Assembly (NCBI GenBank): GCA_949130495.1
Contig: OX422221.1
Span: forward strand, 26,609,917-26,673,916
DNA length: 64,000 bases
Reading direction: 5' to 3'
Origin: Sambucus nigra
Taxonomy: Eukaryota; Streptophyta; Magnoliopsida; Dipsacales; Adoxaceae
A model generated the notes under the pieces. It searched no databases, was not told the origin of the DNA, and saw only the letters and a program-made list of their open reading frames with translations. The position numbers and the translations under genes were made by a program. Below, in pieces: positions 43,999-56,543 of the stretch. Position 1 is the stretch's first letter, and the number at the start of each line of letters is the position of its first letter.

Positions 43999-46900
43999 GG
44001 TGGTATCAGAGCATCAGGTTCTAGTGTTCTTAGGATCTGTACGGCTTATTATGCTTTCAGCGTTGCTTTGTTTGATATAGAGCCCTATGTTTAGGATTGT
44101 CAATTCCTTTGACGAGACTTCGTTCTCCTGCTATAATGTGTATACACTAGTAAATTCTAATTTCGTTCGGATGTGTGCATTTGCCGAGCGATGACGGACG
44201 TCAGAAGAGGACCGTTAAGCGTACATCAGGAGGCAGGGCTCAGTTGAGATGATAAAATATATCCGAGAATGATGACCGTAGTCGAGGTCACCTCCATTAT
44301 GGCACGAGAAGCCACGACTAGAAAGGCGACTAAGGTGCAGCAATGATTTTCAAATGCTGTTATAGTCAAATGAGGCGCGAGGGTAAACTTACCCAACGTA
44401 TTACAAAAACGTGTAGAGACTGTCAGTGGGAAATTTTAGAAACGCGAAAATTGTATGTGTTTACCAAAGGAGGTAAAGTATCCAACGGTGTAAATATAGG
44501 ACGGAGTGTGGCAAAACTGAAAGTGAAAATTTAGAGAAAATTTTCTTGGCTTTCGGGACGAAGTTATAATGGTTGTAGTCAACCACCAATTTTAGAAATG
44601 GAATGCTATGCCTATAGGATAACCTTAGGTATAGTGTTGACCGTATGTTCCTTCCTTAACTGTTCAGGATTAGAAGCAAATGTGGTTATGAACTCATCGA
44701 AAGAGGGCATGTCAGGGGTCCATTCGTGAATATGAATCTTAACCGTTAACGAATTTTGTATCGGAAGATGTAGATACAAGTGGGGGAAACAACTCCGAGT
44801 GGGAGATCGACACGTAGTAATAGTTGATAACACTCAAAGAGGTAATTCTGATGGACGAACGATTCAGAGGTAGACATTGTCATATTTTGTCAAAATAGAT
44901 GATAACACTTCTTTGTGGGGGAAGTTAAAGGAATCGAAGAATTTAGTCGAGAATAAGACCGAATACAACGGTGGTGGTATAGTACCACAAAAGGATGTAG
45001 ATGCACATCAGGAAAACCATTGAAATACTTCAGATAGTTAAATTATTACTAAGAAATGGTAAATTCAGTAAGTACTATTATAGATAGTAACATGATCTTT
45101 ATGGCCTAAGAAGCTAAGGGGAAAACCGGGATGGCTAACAGGAATCGAGTTTACTAACGTCCGAGAGAAGGACAATCCTAACCTGGTTAGTAGGACAAGT
45201 GGTAAGTGGATTATGTGTTGAGGTATTTTGTGCGGAGTGAGATCGCTCACGATAATCTGTTCCAAAATGAGAAAAAGAACAGGAATACGGTGCCTGGTAA
45301 GGCAACAATTAAAATAATTTTGTTTTGGATTGGGCAGACGTGTTACGTCCGAAAACCATTTGCACAGTCAAGACGATTGACAAGGTAAAAGTGTAAGTTG
45401 TATCCTCAGAGGATAAGGCGTGTTTATGTGACACGAACGAATCACCATATTTTGTTCATTGCTAGATTAGCATGTGAGACGAGCTTAATGCATATAATTA
45501 TAAATGTTACCATTATGTGAATATTTTTCCCTAGTGTAGCGGGATTTTTCTTTAGTGCTATCCGCGGAGGACGAATGAGTATATTAATAGTGTTTCATAA
45601 TTTATTAAGGTTACTCGTTGTAGTGATGCGATACACGAGTATGATATTATCTTTGTTAAAACGTTATAGAAATGGTTAGTACGATAGTGGGCATTTATTA
45701 CAAGGCTATCGGAGTAGTTGCATTAGTGCAGCATGTTTTGTTGTGGCGAGCTTTACCTGTAAGAAGGTTGGACTTGCACCTATATTATCTATCCTAGAGA
45801 CTTCGGAGGAGATAGTGGGCTCAAGATATTCTATGCCAAAGTATGTATAGACTTTGTCAGTATAATTCCGTATGTATCGGGATTTACCGTTGAGCGAAAA
45901 GATTTGAATCAGTATTATGTTTAGCACTCCGGACTTAGTGATAGGAATAGTGCATTGTTATGTTTATCCTTTAGAGATGTGGGAGTTAATATTTATACCC
46001 CTATTATTAGGGAAAGGAATTTCGAGAATTTCGAGTGTATGTATTCGAGGTTTATGAAATGCTATTACCACCAACCTATACTGAACAATAGTGCAATTAG
46101 TGAAACGTTCTTTGTTAAGCATAATTACGGGAGAAATTGTAACTTTTCTGTCAATAGACGGAATAAAAGCGTACATGCCACGGATGGAGGTCCTAACGGA
46201 TTTCGATAACCGACAATGCTAAGTAGTAGTGTATCGGGGGGGTTCCTTGTTTGGATTTCGCTTTGCGAGACATACCACGCATGAAACTTAGCGTAAGGTT
46301 GGAAATAGGGAGACGTTTGGTCACTATTCCATGAGTTCGGTACCCTGGTCGAAATGGGATCCAGTAATTATGTATGTAAGTTGGAAGTTGAATTTTGATT
46401 TAAAGCCATTGGAGCCGGTTGTGTGGTAAGAAAGCATTGAAGGTTACCCCACGAGTTGAGGGGTGGAATGATAATAAGGAAGATTTAAAATTTTGATTTT
46501 TAGGGTGATTAAAGTGTGGTAATCACGCTGCAAGCACCAAGGAAAATAAATAATTTGTTTATTAGTATGGAGCGTATGTGATGCTAACGCTAGTATGCCC
46601 GTTTTATAGGGTGTGTAGACATCCTGATTAACTGATGTTAAAACTCGTCCGAGTCGAAGGGACGTGGTCATGGACGTGTGTCATATATGTTTGTGGGGAT
46701 AGTTTAATGAAGTGGAAGTGATAGAGTGGATTAAACGTCACTTGAGGGGAGATAATCCATACATAAGTGTGCAATTAGAATAGCACGCCCTAACTTGATT
46801 GGAAGGCTGTGGGAAGCCATTCAAGAATTGGTATTCCTTGAATAGAGTAGAATTTAATTGTTATGAAGTAAACCCGGAGCGGAGTTGTTATGAGTCAAAT

Positions 46901-48094
46901 GCGAGAGCGATTTGCGCATACAAAGAGTAATGATGTTAGTATAGTATAAGAGATCCAGGAGTGCGCTTCGTGGAGAGAAGAGCACGGGTCGGAACTTTCG
47001 GCATACTCCAAGGAAGGAAGGGGAGTATTACATGTCACTTAATGTGAGACATTTCAAGGGAAGAATCAATGTTTAGCGAGACGTAGTGAGTAGTCTGTAC
47101 ATGCACCGCCCATAGGTAAGGTTTGGTTGAAAGAGGAGAGTCAACCAAAGAATTATGTGGTTATCGAAAATTCCTGAACTTGGAAGAGGTCGGTAAATCG
47201 GTAAAGTTCTTGGATGAGTTGCCATCCTCAAAACAAGATCAAGGGTTATCCCGAACATGTGAATTAAGTCGCTGAGAAGGAAGTGATTGATATTCCTTTG
47301 GGCTGGATTACAATATTAACTAGTATGCCCCAAACTTCCACTGAAAGGAAGGATCGCGCCAGTGCATGGTCCGGCGCAGTATAAATTTCTGAATCAGGAT
47401 GAGATTGGTGAATCCCACCTTTGAAATGGGATTTCAGGAACCATCGGAGATAAGATTTCGTTTCGAGTAGGATGTATCACCCTTAGCCAGGGAATAAGCG
47501 CATGGTGATTAAAGATTAGTGGAGCCACGTGAAGGAAATTTTGGAATCTTGGTACGATGATTTCAAGTATGCTCTGTAGAAGCACTCGTACCTGTTTGTC
47601 GCGTACGAGGTACTTATTAAGGTTTTGTTATGGAAGAACCTCGACTATTCTCCTTCCGTATGTTTAGAGGAGAGTAGAAAATCAGAATTTTTGATCGGTC
47701 GAGAAAATATCTGATATCTATGGTGGAATTCCACGACTGTTTTAGGCAGTCAGGAGTGGTCGAATGTTCGTATGATCTTCTCAGAATGGGATTATTGTGT
47801 ATGAATAAATACGAGTAGTTTGTCATGTAATGAGGTGCGGCCTCCTAATGATAATGAGATAAGGAAATCATAACGTATAGGCGTGACCTATGCGAATGTT
47901 GTCGGGTGGGAGAACAATGTGAAGTGTCTCCAATGAGAATGTAAAACAATGTTGTTGTGAGGAAAAAACTATAGTGATTGAGCTCCGTACTATGTCTATA
48001 GTTTGCGTACTGAGAAGGATATCCAGAATTGTGCTACCTGGTAGGCCTTATTTTCCGAATTTCGGGACGAAATTCCGTTATTAGGGGGGAAGTA
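43999..48094 (+). other. LARD interior: PBS, non-coding sequence, polypurine tract
   Basis: PBS TGGTATCAGAGC at 44001-44012. From there to 48060 no retroviral domain can be read in six frames; all frames are short. A possible gag start relic (ATGACGGACGTCAGAAGAGG at 44191) leads nowhere. Near the end AATTTCGGGACGAAATTCC (48058-48076), then AGGGGGGAAG (48083-48092), the Tekay/Del-type pre-LTR motif and polypurine tract. Confidence 0.85.
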
Positions 48095-51000
48095 TGTAAT
48101 ACCCCATATTTTCATGGCTTTTAAATTTAAGGATTTATTAAATTTAATTGAGATAAATTAATTTAATTGTTATCCGAAATGTTGTTTTAAATATTTACTA
48201 GCGTGACGAGAGTTAGTAATTATTGGAAATATAATATTTGTTGAATATTACTGGATGAGTATAGTAATATATGAGATTTATTTTTATAAGGAAATTATGG
48301 AAATTTAAGTCGGGACGCGCCTGTGTCCCGTCGGGAATAAATGTTGATTAATAAAAGTGAATATTTTATAAGTCGTTCGTATGGTCATTTTGAGTGCGCC
48401 AAGTCGTCCGGAAGGGTCGAGATAGTCAGAAAAGTGTATCCGGGGGTTTAGTTTGGGTCTCGGGGCGTTTTTAGGCCTAATTAGTATCCCGGGAGGGCGT
48501 TTTGGACATTTCAAAATTTTGGGTAATTAAACCCACGAAAATCAGTAACCTATATCATCCATTTAGGTTAGTCAGCTAGGGTTAGAAAACACAAACACAA
48601 GAACGACCATAGGAGAGGAAGGAGAGAGCTCTCAAGGAAAAATTCCAGGCCTAAAATCCATCCGTTTGCACCGCCACCACCACCAACGCGTAGATCGCGC
48701 GATAGGCTACGCAACCACACCAAAATCATCTGCAAATCAGAATGTCGAAAATTCCAGGCAAGTGTTTATCTTTCTTATTTCGTTAGTGCATCTTTCATAT
48801 TAGTGTAGGAGTAATTATAATGAGTTTTTATGGAAGAAACCTAAGATACGAGTTAGGAAATTGCATGTAGTGATGAATAAATTGATAATTCTGGAAACCC
48901 TTTCCATGTAGAGGAATTACCCAAGAAATTATGATGTTTACAAGAAGGAAATTTCTGGAAATACTTGTTAGAACCATGTTTAAGAGAATTCTAGGGCTCT
49001 TGATAATTATAATAATTTTTGGTTGGTTAATCCATGTATAATGATAGAATTCCTCATGCTTCACGTTGGAAATACCTAGCAGGATGATATAATGTTGGCA
49101 GTACAATTTTTGAGACGTCTGGGATTGAAAAATATGGATTTGGATGAAGAAATGTGTTAGAACCCGTAACTGCAATTCTACAGAAATCGCAATACCTGCT
49201 TGATCGATCGATCGAGCCCAGAGCTTCGATCGATCGAAGGTTCGATCGATCGAAGGTTCGATCGATCGAGCCCCAGATATCGATCGATCGACCCCTCCTG
49301 GAAGACTCCTATTTCCTTTTAATTGAGTTGAATTTAATTTATTGTGAGATAATTCTTGGGGCATCCTTAATAAAATGTTTTGGGAGATAGGGAAGACCAG
49401 TAGGACGTGTGAATAGATTTTGGGACCCTTGATGTCGGGCAAATATGCTATTTTGGGATATTTACATAAGGGTCGGTGAATTTATGATTTAAAGAGAGAG
49501 ACACGTAAGAGAGTTACTTTGGGAAAAATGTGTATACCTACTGAATTTTTATACTTGGGAGGATAGAATCCATGAGCGTTATGTAGTAAGTGAAAAAGTT
49601 CCTCAAATTAAAGTAAGATGTGAATGGTTATACGTGACAACTAAATAATGAGAAATAAATACAAATGTCGTAATTATGGGAATTGAGAATATACCCATGA
49701 TTGATATGGTTATATTAGTATAGTTATATGATTGTGTATGCATATACTATCTATGTGTGAAAATCATGCCCACGCTACTTGCTATCCCTGAGGTTGCCGC
49801 GCTGGGACGATCTTATCCTGTGTTGCCTTATGGGGGATATTGACTCGTACCCTAGAAGATAGATATCCTTGGTATGTGATAGTTCGGACGGTCCTAAGAG
49901 ATGCGGGTATGTGATTTCCTCTTAGAGACTTGGAATCTATGCTTCACCTCATATTGTTTGTGTATAGGTATCCTTGGTACAGGCTATCGCAGTGATAGTT
50001 CGGACGGTCCTAAGAGACGCAGACATATGCCATCCTCTTAGAGACTTGGAATCTATACTTCGCCTCAATATTGTTTGAGTATGTGTTAATACAGTTCGAG
50101 AGTGATTCTGAATTTGTATTCCCTTAGTACGAGTGATACGGGGATTGGATAGTAGAGTATGCACGCACCATAGTTTTTATTTGGGGTGCTGTTCTGATAT
50201 ATATATTTTATGAGTAGTTAATATATATATGAAATTTTGAAATCTGGAACTGCCTACTGTGATTTGATATGTAGGACATGGTTGATGACTCAAAGTGTAA
50301 ATACTTGTTTTGAGAAACTATAATATGAAATTGGAAAAACTTTATTGATTAATAAAGTCAAAATGAGAATTTTGGTTACTAATTGAAATATTATTTTCAA
50401 ACAATTGAATCGCTAAATTTTGAATCCTGCGAATAACCTAAGATAAGTTAATCATTGGGGTAAGATAGCGTGATATATGATGAGATAGACCATTGGGAAG
50501 GTTAGTACAATAGGTGTGCACATTAGAAGAGAGGTGAGAATTTCTCAAGAGAGTGTCGCACTAATATGTTGTTGCATTGGCCTGTATCAATTTAAATACT
50601 TGCTAAACAATTTTTAAATCATATGCGCTATCGGGCTCTGACCCGTTTTTCTCTCTCTCTCTCTTGTATATATATGTATGTACTACAGGTGCCCAGCCAC
50701 AGGGGCGTCTTGCTTAGGATTCCTTGGAAGGAACGTGCTGCAGCTTAGGTGGGCGTTGCATGAACGATTTCATTTACTTGATTCCACTCCTATGATTCTC
50801 AGTTATTGGGGCATGTGTCGCCCGTTCCACTATTTATCTGTTCTGTTGGGACAATTGTATTTCAGTTATTTCTAGTATTGTTACTTTGGGATTTATTCAG
50901 CATGTATGTTTTACATTTAGTTTTAAATGTTGGGATTTTGGATGTTGAATGTTTAAAGTAATTGGATTATGTTGCAGGATAATTGTTGTATTATTCTTAC

Positions 51001-51224
51001 TTATTGGAAATGTTGTTACTAATTAAATAAATAAGTTTTTCTTGAAAAATACATTTTGGTTAGAAAGGTTAAAAATGGTTTTGACACTTATCTTAATTAA
51101 TTAGGTGTTAATTTGGAAAAGTTTATTTTTACGACAGTGATGCTAAGAATGAACCAACTGTTCACCTTGACTTTAATTTAATAAAGGAGTGATAGCCCAG
51201 TATTTAATTAGGCGGGGTGTCACA
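48095..51224 (+). repeat. 3' LTR of the LARD
   Basis: TGTAATACCCCATATTTTCA to GGCGGGGTGTCACA, 3130 bp, nearly identical to the left LTR apart from scattered substitutions, one extra GATC unit and small deletions (near 49875 and 50762). The 204-codon minus frame here is an LTR frame that is broken in the left copy, hence not a gene. Confidence 0.93.
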
Positions 51225-53051
51225 ACATATTGGAGGCAAACATAACTCTAAGTCTTTGAGGCTGCGCATATACATAACGTACCCAAATAACTTGCAGGCA
51301 TCACTATTTCTCTCATATAGTTATCCACTATCAATACGATGCTCCGGGGCACAAATCCTGACCTCACTGGAATCGTCACGGTGGGATCTCCCCTTATGCG
51401 GAACCTCCGTGATAACAATAAGCATATGTATCTTAACATACACAAAATCACCTAATAGACATACACACAACCCAACCATATGTATATTCAATATAGGCCC
51501 ACACAGGACCTATAATAAATTCGTATAGTTATGCACTCAACCTACTATAACCCGTGTAAGTATACTCTCACCTATAATAATCATCCGTACGTAGTTTTAT
51601 CTCTCGAATACTCATCGTAATATTTATTCACATTTATACTCCTCAATTATATTTACAAGAGCCTTATTATCTACCCGAAGGGCCCCCCAGTTACCCCTTA
51701 TATTAATTTAGTAGTTATTACACCCATACCCTACTGATTATAGCCTTAGGTAATGGTCCTCTATTCCCGAAGATCAAATTCCAAATTCCTCATTTGTATC
51801 TCACTCTAGTTACTATCGTCGATTTAAAGTTCCAACCTTACTCACATTTAAATCTAATCGAATCTTGAACGTATACCTACTAACTTCCTCTAATTCCTCA
51901 ATTAATTATAGGATTAACCCTCAAGTTCCTCATAATTCATCACAAGAGGAAAATAACATAAAAAGGCGAAATGGTATAATTATGGGCAGCTGAAGTGATT
52001 CACTGAGGAGGCCAAAGAGATTCGAATACAACCGATATCTTCTTCCTTACGTTTTTACAATTTCTCAACCCAATATGTTCCTTAAATATCCATCAAACTT
52101 CACCAAATTTCAAACCAACATAACTAATCACTACATAGATGTATAAGAATGATTTCCAATTTAATTTAGTCATTAATTCATCACGAATTCAATCCAAGAA
52201 TCGATTATCCTCTAAGAGTACATAAAACCCTAGTTTCTCATGTTCTTCACTTCTTTTAATCAAGAACCCATATTTCCTTATTATAAATCATCTCAAAACC
52301 TAGGATTTCGTGTCACTAACATAAAGGATCATGTCTCACTAACATAAAGGAGCATGTCTACATTCAATCCTACTTCAATGTATAGATTATACTCACCGAA
52401 ATTCATATTAAATCTTCTAAACACATGAAATCAAACCCTATTCTACATGGATATTATAACATGCTTAATATAAATGCAAGATAAATACTTGACTCTTAAT
52501 TAAAGGTTTGATTTCATTTGTTGATGATGGATTTGTTAGTCTTCCCCTTCAATCCACTCTCCAATGTTGTTTGTAGTGCAAGAATTACTTGAATCTCTCA
52601 AGAACCCTTCCATAAGATTCAAAAAATTGCTTCTCCTTCTTATATAATATCCTCCTTTTGTTTTCTATCTTTCTAACACTAGTCTCTCCAAATTATATAC
52701 TGATAAAGGCTATGTAAATTCGTAGGTCTCTTTATCCTATTTTACAAAATGACCAAAATGTCCTCGTACGGGACTCAAACTATACCCCGGGTATACTATT
52801 TCAACTATTTTGACCCTTTCGGAATAAACTGTGACCTCTAAATCGTCATCTGAGACACTTTATATAATCATCTTGTTTCCACCTCAAAATACGACACACG
52901 TGAAATTAAAATAGCCCGAATTAATTTAAACTCCAAATCACAAAATTAAATAATTTCTTCGAATTAAATAAATCCAAAATCACCGATTTAAATAATTAGT
53001 AAATCATCAATTTAATTAATTCATATATCCTCATAAATACAGGTTGTTATA
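51225..53051 (-). repeat. 5' LTR of the chromovirus element, outer part
   Basis: Continues from 40862 after the LARD (ACATATTGGAGGCAAACAT, as at 21531-21549) and ends ACAGGTTGTTATA, the mutated LTR start. Aligns with 21536-23325. Confidence 0.9.
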
Positions 53052-53570
53052 GTATGCTACCGTTGACTTATGATGAATGATGGAGTATTTTTCTGTGAGT
53101 TGGTTCAACTTCTTGTTCACAAATGGGGTGCCATTATCAGACATAAATACCTTTGGGATACCAAACTGACAAATGATATGCTCCTTTATAAATTGTGCAA
53201 CCACCCCTACTATGGATTTCTTCAATGGTATAACCTTTGACCATTTAGTGAAGCACTCTATGGCAACAAGTATCCAGATCTTACCCCTCGAGGAGGGGTT
53301 AATAGCCCCAACTAGATCGAAGGCCCAAATGTGGAATGGTATGGGAGTGGAGATGGAGTGTAGTTCCACCTAGGAGGCATGTATCATATTTCCATAGAGT
53401 TGGCATGCCTTGCATTTTGGAACAAATTTTTTAGAGTCTTTCTCCATAGTGGTCCAAAAATACCCCAAAGTTATAAGTTGATCGTAGAGTTTTTCTCCCC
53501 TGATGTGGCCCGGCTCGTGAGCTTGCTTAAGTACTTCCTCTACTTCTTTCAACATGATGCACTTTAGATG
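53052..53570 (-). pseudogene. Tat integrase, zinc finger and N-terminal part of core
   Basis: Minus-strand: EVEEVLKQAHEPGHIRGEKL, YDQLITLGYFWTTMEKD and KFVPKCKACQLYGNMIH form the HHCC zinc finger. The core follows with FHIWAFDLVGAINPSSRGK (first Asp), ILVAIECFTKWSKVIPLK and FMSDNGTPFVNKKL (second Asp). The frame then runs KSTVAY and into the LTR of the inserted 41 kb element; the continuation is at 12014. A stop separates finger and core near 53370. Confidence 0.92.
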
Positions 53571-54384
53571 CCTGTCGTGATAACGTATTCGATATAGTTG
53601 CCCCTCTTGGACGTAGTGTCAAGTTATTTGCCGTTTCAGTCTTGTAGCATCATCTATATCTGAGAGCACAATCCAATCTATCAACATGTCCATATATGGT
53701 TGCCTCAAATCTGATGGTAATCTATGAATTTACATTCAATGGCTTGATAATACAATATGAATTTCCCATAATCTGTTTGCAACATCACAACATCTTGCCT
53801 CATTGCAGGCCAAAAGTAACATGCTCTTTAGATTATTCGATACAAAGGAATTTATGTTGTCTCATGTTTTCTCCATGCATTTCTATGAACTTTTTCTTAG
53901 CTTCCTCCAGCTCAAACAAACCTTGATAACAAAGCCTCATTTTTTTTACAATACAAACTACTTATGGTAGTGAAATATTATGCGAGATCAACCAAACCCA
54001 CTAGTCCTTATCTCGCCCCTCTAGTCGTTTCTATTGTCAATGGGTAACATTTCCATCACAGTCGAGGGAGTTATCCTCTTAGTGATTCGAATGTTCATCA
54101 AGTATCATTCAAAGACAATTTTTTGGTCAAATGTAGTGTAGGCATTGGCATGTCTGTTCGTGGTTTTGGGGTGTCTCTTGATCTTTACCTAGTGGAACTG
54201 GCCAGGAAACCTTTCTATGATCATTTAGTGCCAAACTCATGTGCTTTAAAGCGTACTCAACATTCAGTTGCTTCACCACCAAGTTAGAATCCCCCTTTAT
54301 TGCAAGTACCTGGATCTCCCTTCGCAAAGCCTCTAGAAACCCCAGCACTAGGGCTTTGTACTCAAATTCAATATTCAAGAAACT
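53571..54384 (-). pseudogene. Tat pol: C-terminal half of second RNase H and linker to integrase
   Basis: Minus frame 54378-54127 reads EFEYKALVLGFLEALRREIQ and AIKGDSNLVVKQLNVEY, an RNase H core with the Glu and the Asp of GDS. Below it the linker shows DIDDATRLKRQIT and EGQLYRIRYHDRHLKCIM, which precede the integrase finger in related elements. The N-terminal half of this RNase H (FDGS) lies beyond the LINE, near 55900. Confidence 0.82.
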
Positions 54385-55540
54385 ATGCTCCTCTCAAAGT
54401 TAAAGGCCTGTGGTATGAATATAGTCGATGGGATATTATTAAGATTATAGAATTGTTCCCCCAAGATATATGCTACAAAATCATGGAATCTTATGTTAGT
54501 AAGGTTGATCAGAAAGATGATATTATTTGGTCAGCCTTTAATGATGGAAAGTTCTCAATTTCTTCAGCTTGGGATCTTATCAGAAGCAAATCTACAACCA
54601 GGTGGTCATTTTCTTTGGCATGGCAGAGAGCTATTCCTATAAAAATGTTTATATTATTATGGAAATTGCTACAGGGGTTCCTTCCCATGGATGATAAATT
54701 GATGTCTATAGGATGGAATGGTCCTTCAAAATGTCACTGCTGCATTTTATCTAAAGTTAAAAGTATCAACCATGTGTTTGTTTAAGGGGAGTTAGCTGAA
54801 TGAGTGTGGTCTCATTTTGGCAAGGTTTTGGGAATTCCTTTAGTGACATCTGATATCAGAAGTAGGTGTTTACCGTGATGGATTTTTGCCTAAAATAATT
54901 TCAATGGAATTTGTCAAAAAATGATGCCTATTATCATTTACTGGGATTTATGGTGTAATAAGAATGATTGTAGATTTAATGATGTGACTCCAAATGAAAC
55001 AAAAATTATCAAAAATGTTGAATCATTGTCTTCCTCCATATTTAAATTGATCCCTCATTCTCCTAAACAAGTTTGTATTTACTCATTAGATGATTTTAAA
55101 GTGATAAAGGAGTATAGTTTTGTGAAGTGGCAGCCTCCTCCAGCTCATGTTCTTAAACTTAACATTGATGGTAGCTGAATTCTTCATCCATATAGTAGTG
55201 GAGGTGGTGGTATTCTGAGAAATTCTAATGGAGATGTTCTTTGGGCATACCGTCATTTCTTTGGTGCTAAAACCAACATTGGAGCAGAAGCATTGGCTAT
55301 ATTAGAAGGCTTAAAATTCTATGGGAACTTAAAGGACTATAAGATCATTGTAGAATCTGATTCGAAGATTATCATTGATATTTTGAACAAGAAGTTACAA
55401 TGTCCTTAAAAAATCAGAAGTATAGTAGAAGATATTCAGACAATTTGTGAAGATTTCATCATTTCCTTTGTTCATATGTTTAGAGAAGGCAATCAACATG
55501 CAGATATTTTAGCCAAGTTGAGTAGTCAAGCTCATTGATC
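54385..55540 (+). pseudogene. LINE ORF2 end: zf-RVT region and RNase H
   Basis: One frame with several stops. The first part has the zf-RVT pattern that follows plant LINE RT: DIIWSAFNDGKFSISSAWDL, AWQRAIPIKMFILLWKLLQG, LPMDDKL and CHCCILSKVKSINHVFV (Cys-Cys...His). Then IYWDLWCNKNDCRFN, and an RNase H of the plant L1 type: LKLNIDGS, GGGGILRNSNGDVLWA, NIGAEALAILEGLKFYG, IIVESDSKIIIDIL and EGNQHADILAKL, keeping the acidic active residues. Stops lie at 54782-54784, 55176-55178 and near 55407. The RT itself is not in the insert. Confidence 0.92.
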
Positions 55541-55814
55541 TCTTTTGTCTCTTCACCTAGATTCTTTCCCTTCTTCCCTTAAAGGAGCGGTAAAGATGGA
55601 CAAATGGGGCCTCCCAGCTGTTAGAGATTCAAAATTCATTCAATAGATTTTCTTTAGCTCTCTTAGCTTTTTATTGTAAGGGATTTAATTACAAAAGGAC
55701 TTATTTATTTCTATCAAGTTTTTTTATGGTTTGTTAGCCCCCTGATCAAGGCTTTTGTGATCACTAGTTATTAATAACATGACTGGGGGTTAAATCCCTC
55801 TTCCCCCCAAAAAA
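54385..55814 (+). mobile_element. 5'-truncated L1-type LINE
   Basis: Flanked by AATATTCAAGAAACT (54370-54384) and AATATTCAAGCAACT (55815-55829), 14 of 15 identical, with a short A tail before the right copy. The element keeps only the end of ORF2 and the 3' UTR; loss of the 5' part is normal for LINEs. It lies opposite to the host Tat element, within its second RNase H. Confidence 0.93.
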
Positions 55815-55829
55815 AATATTCAAGCAACT

Positions 55830-56323
55830 GAAGTACAATTTGAACGATAGTAGGACTTCCTCTGCACATCTTCTCATAATAAATCATTCCCCTACTTTCT
55901 TTTTCATCTGGAACCATCAAAATCTATGCTCCATTCCTCCAAGCTAGCCTCCACGTAATTAGACGAAAGGTTATCCTCTGGAAGCTCCTCAATTAGTGGC
56001 TCGGAGGTCCCCGATAGGAAGGTTGCCAATAAGTATGCATAGGCTTAGATATTGATGGCTCAAGGAACCACGTACTTGAGATCATATTCTGAAAGTATAA
56101 GAAACTATATGGATACTCTTTCTATTAGTAAAGTTTTAGCAAGTAAAATTTTTATTGGGTCACATCTAGTTACAATGTGAACTGTAAAAGAAAACATGTA
56201 ATGCCTGAGTTTTTGTGCAGTAAAGATGAGAGACAAATAATGCCTCTCAATGCTAGTATCCCTGGCCTTAGGCCCATGTAAGATCCTACTTAAGTAATAT
56301 ACACGTTTCTCTACACTATCCAC
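55830..56323 (-). pseudogene. Tat pol: first RNase H and start of second RNase H
   Basis: Minus frame 56323-56105: DSVEKRVYYLSRILHGPKAR, IERHYLSLIFTAQKLRHYMF and VHIVTRCDPIKILL, the RNase H that follows RT in gypsy elements. After it come YDLKYVVPRAINI and, near 55900, EEWSIDFDGSR, the beginning of a second RNase H. Two successive RNase H domains are a trait of the Tat lineage. Stops are frequent. Confidence 0.85.
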
Positions 56324-56543
56324 CTCTTAGGCTAGTAATGCCTCAATTGATATCCCAGTAATGTGAGATGGAGTTATAGAGGAATACATGCCTTTGGGGG
56401 AATAATTATTTAAGGTGATGTTAGGAGTTTCTTCATCTTGTCGAGAGCATCCTGGTGTGGATGCTTCCATACAAGCTTGGTTTTTGCTCGTATCATCTCC
56501 ATCAGTGGGTGAGTGACTTCAACATGTCCAGGCATAAATCTGC

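Larger units (their letters stand above)
40863..51224 (+). mobile_element. LARD: large non-coding LTR retrotransposon derivative
   Basis: Structurally complete 10.36 kb element: LTRs 40863-43998 and 48095-51224, PBS TGGTATCAGAGC two bases after the left LTR, a 4.1 kb interior and a polypurine tract just before the right LTR. Exact flanks ACATA (40858-40862 and 51225-51229), also present once at the empty site 21531-21535. The interior shows no gag or pol frame. LTRs over 3 kb around a non-coding interior fit the LARD class. The LTR tips resemble the chromovirus element, so it was probably copied and inserted by proteins of such an element. LTRs nearly identical: recent insertion. Confidence 0.92.
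12020..53051 (-). mobile_element. chromovirus (Tekay/Del-like) Ty3/gypsy element without pol, carrying five insertions
   Basis: Minus-strand element flanked by ATATG (12015-12019) and GTATG (53052-53056), inserted in the Tat integrase. Right to left: 5' LTR 53051-38457 (interrupted by the LARD and hAT), PBS GATGGTATCAGATC (38443-38456), leader, gag ATG at 33412 to the zinc knuckle near 24590 (interrupted), about 1.2 kb of non-coding sequence, the motif TTCGAGGATGAAATTTC and a G-rich polypurine tract, then 3' LTR 23325-12020 (interrupted by SIRE copy 1). Without insertions it would be about 9 kb with LTRs of about 3.0-3.1 kb. No protease, RT or integrase is seen, so it needed help in trans. 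The PBS fits initiator tRNA-Met. Confidence 0.85.

Noticed and set aside
44343..47826. several 60-85 codon frames in the LARD interior as gag or pol
   Set aside because: None shows gag, protease, RT, RNase H or integrase motifs, and they alternate strands and frames as in random sequence.
48828..49442. 204-codon minus-strand frame as a gene
   Set aside because: It lies in the LARD 3' LTR; the equivalent in the 5' LTR is split by small changes, and part of it is the GATC repeat translated as Arg-Ser-Ile-Asp.
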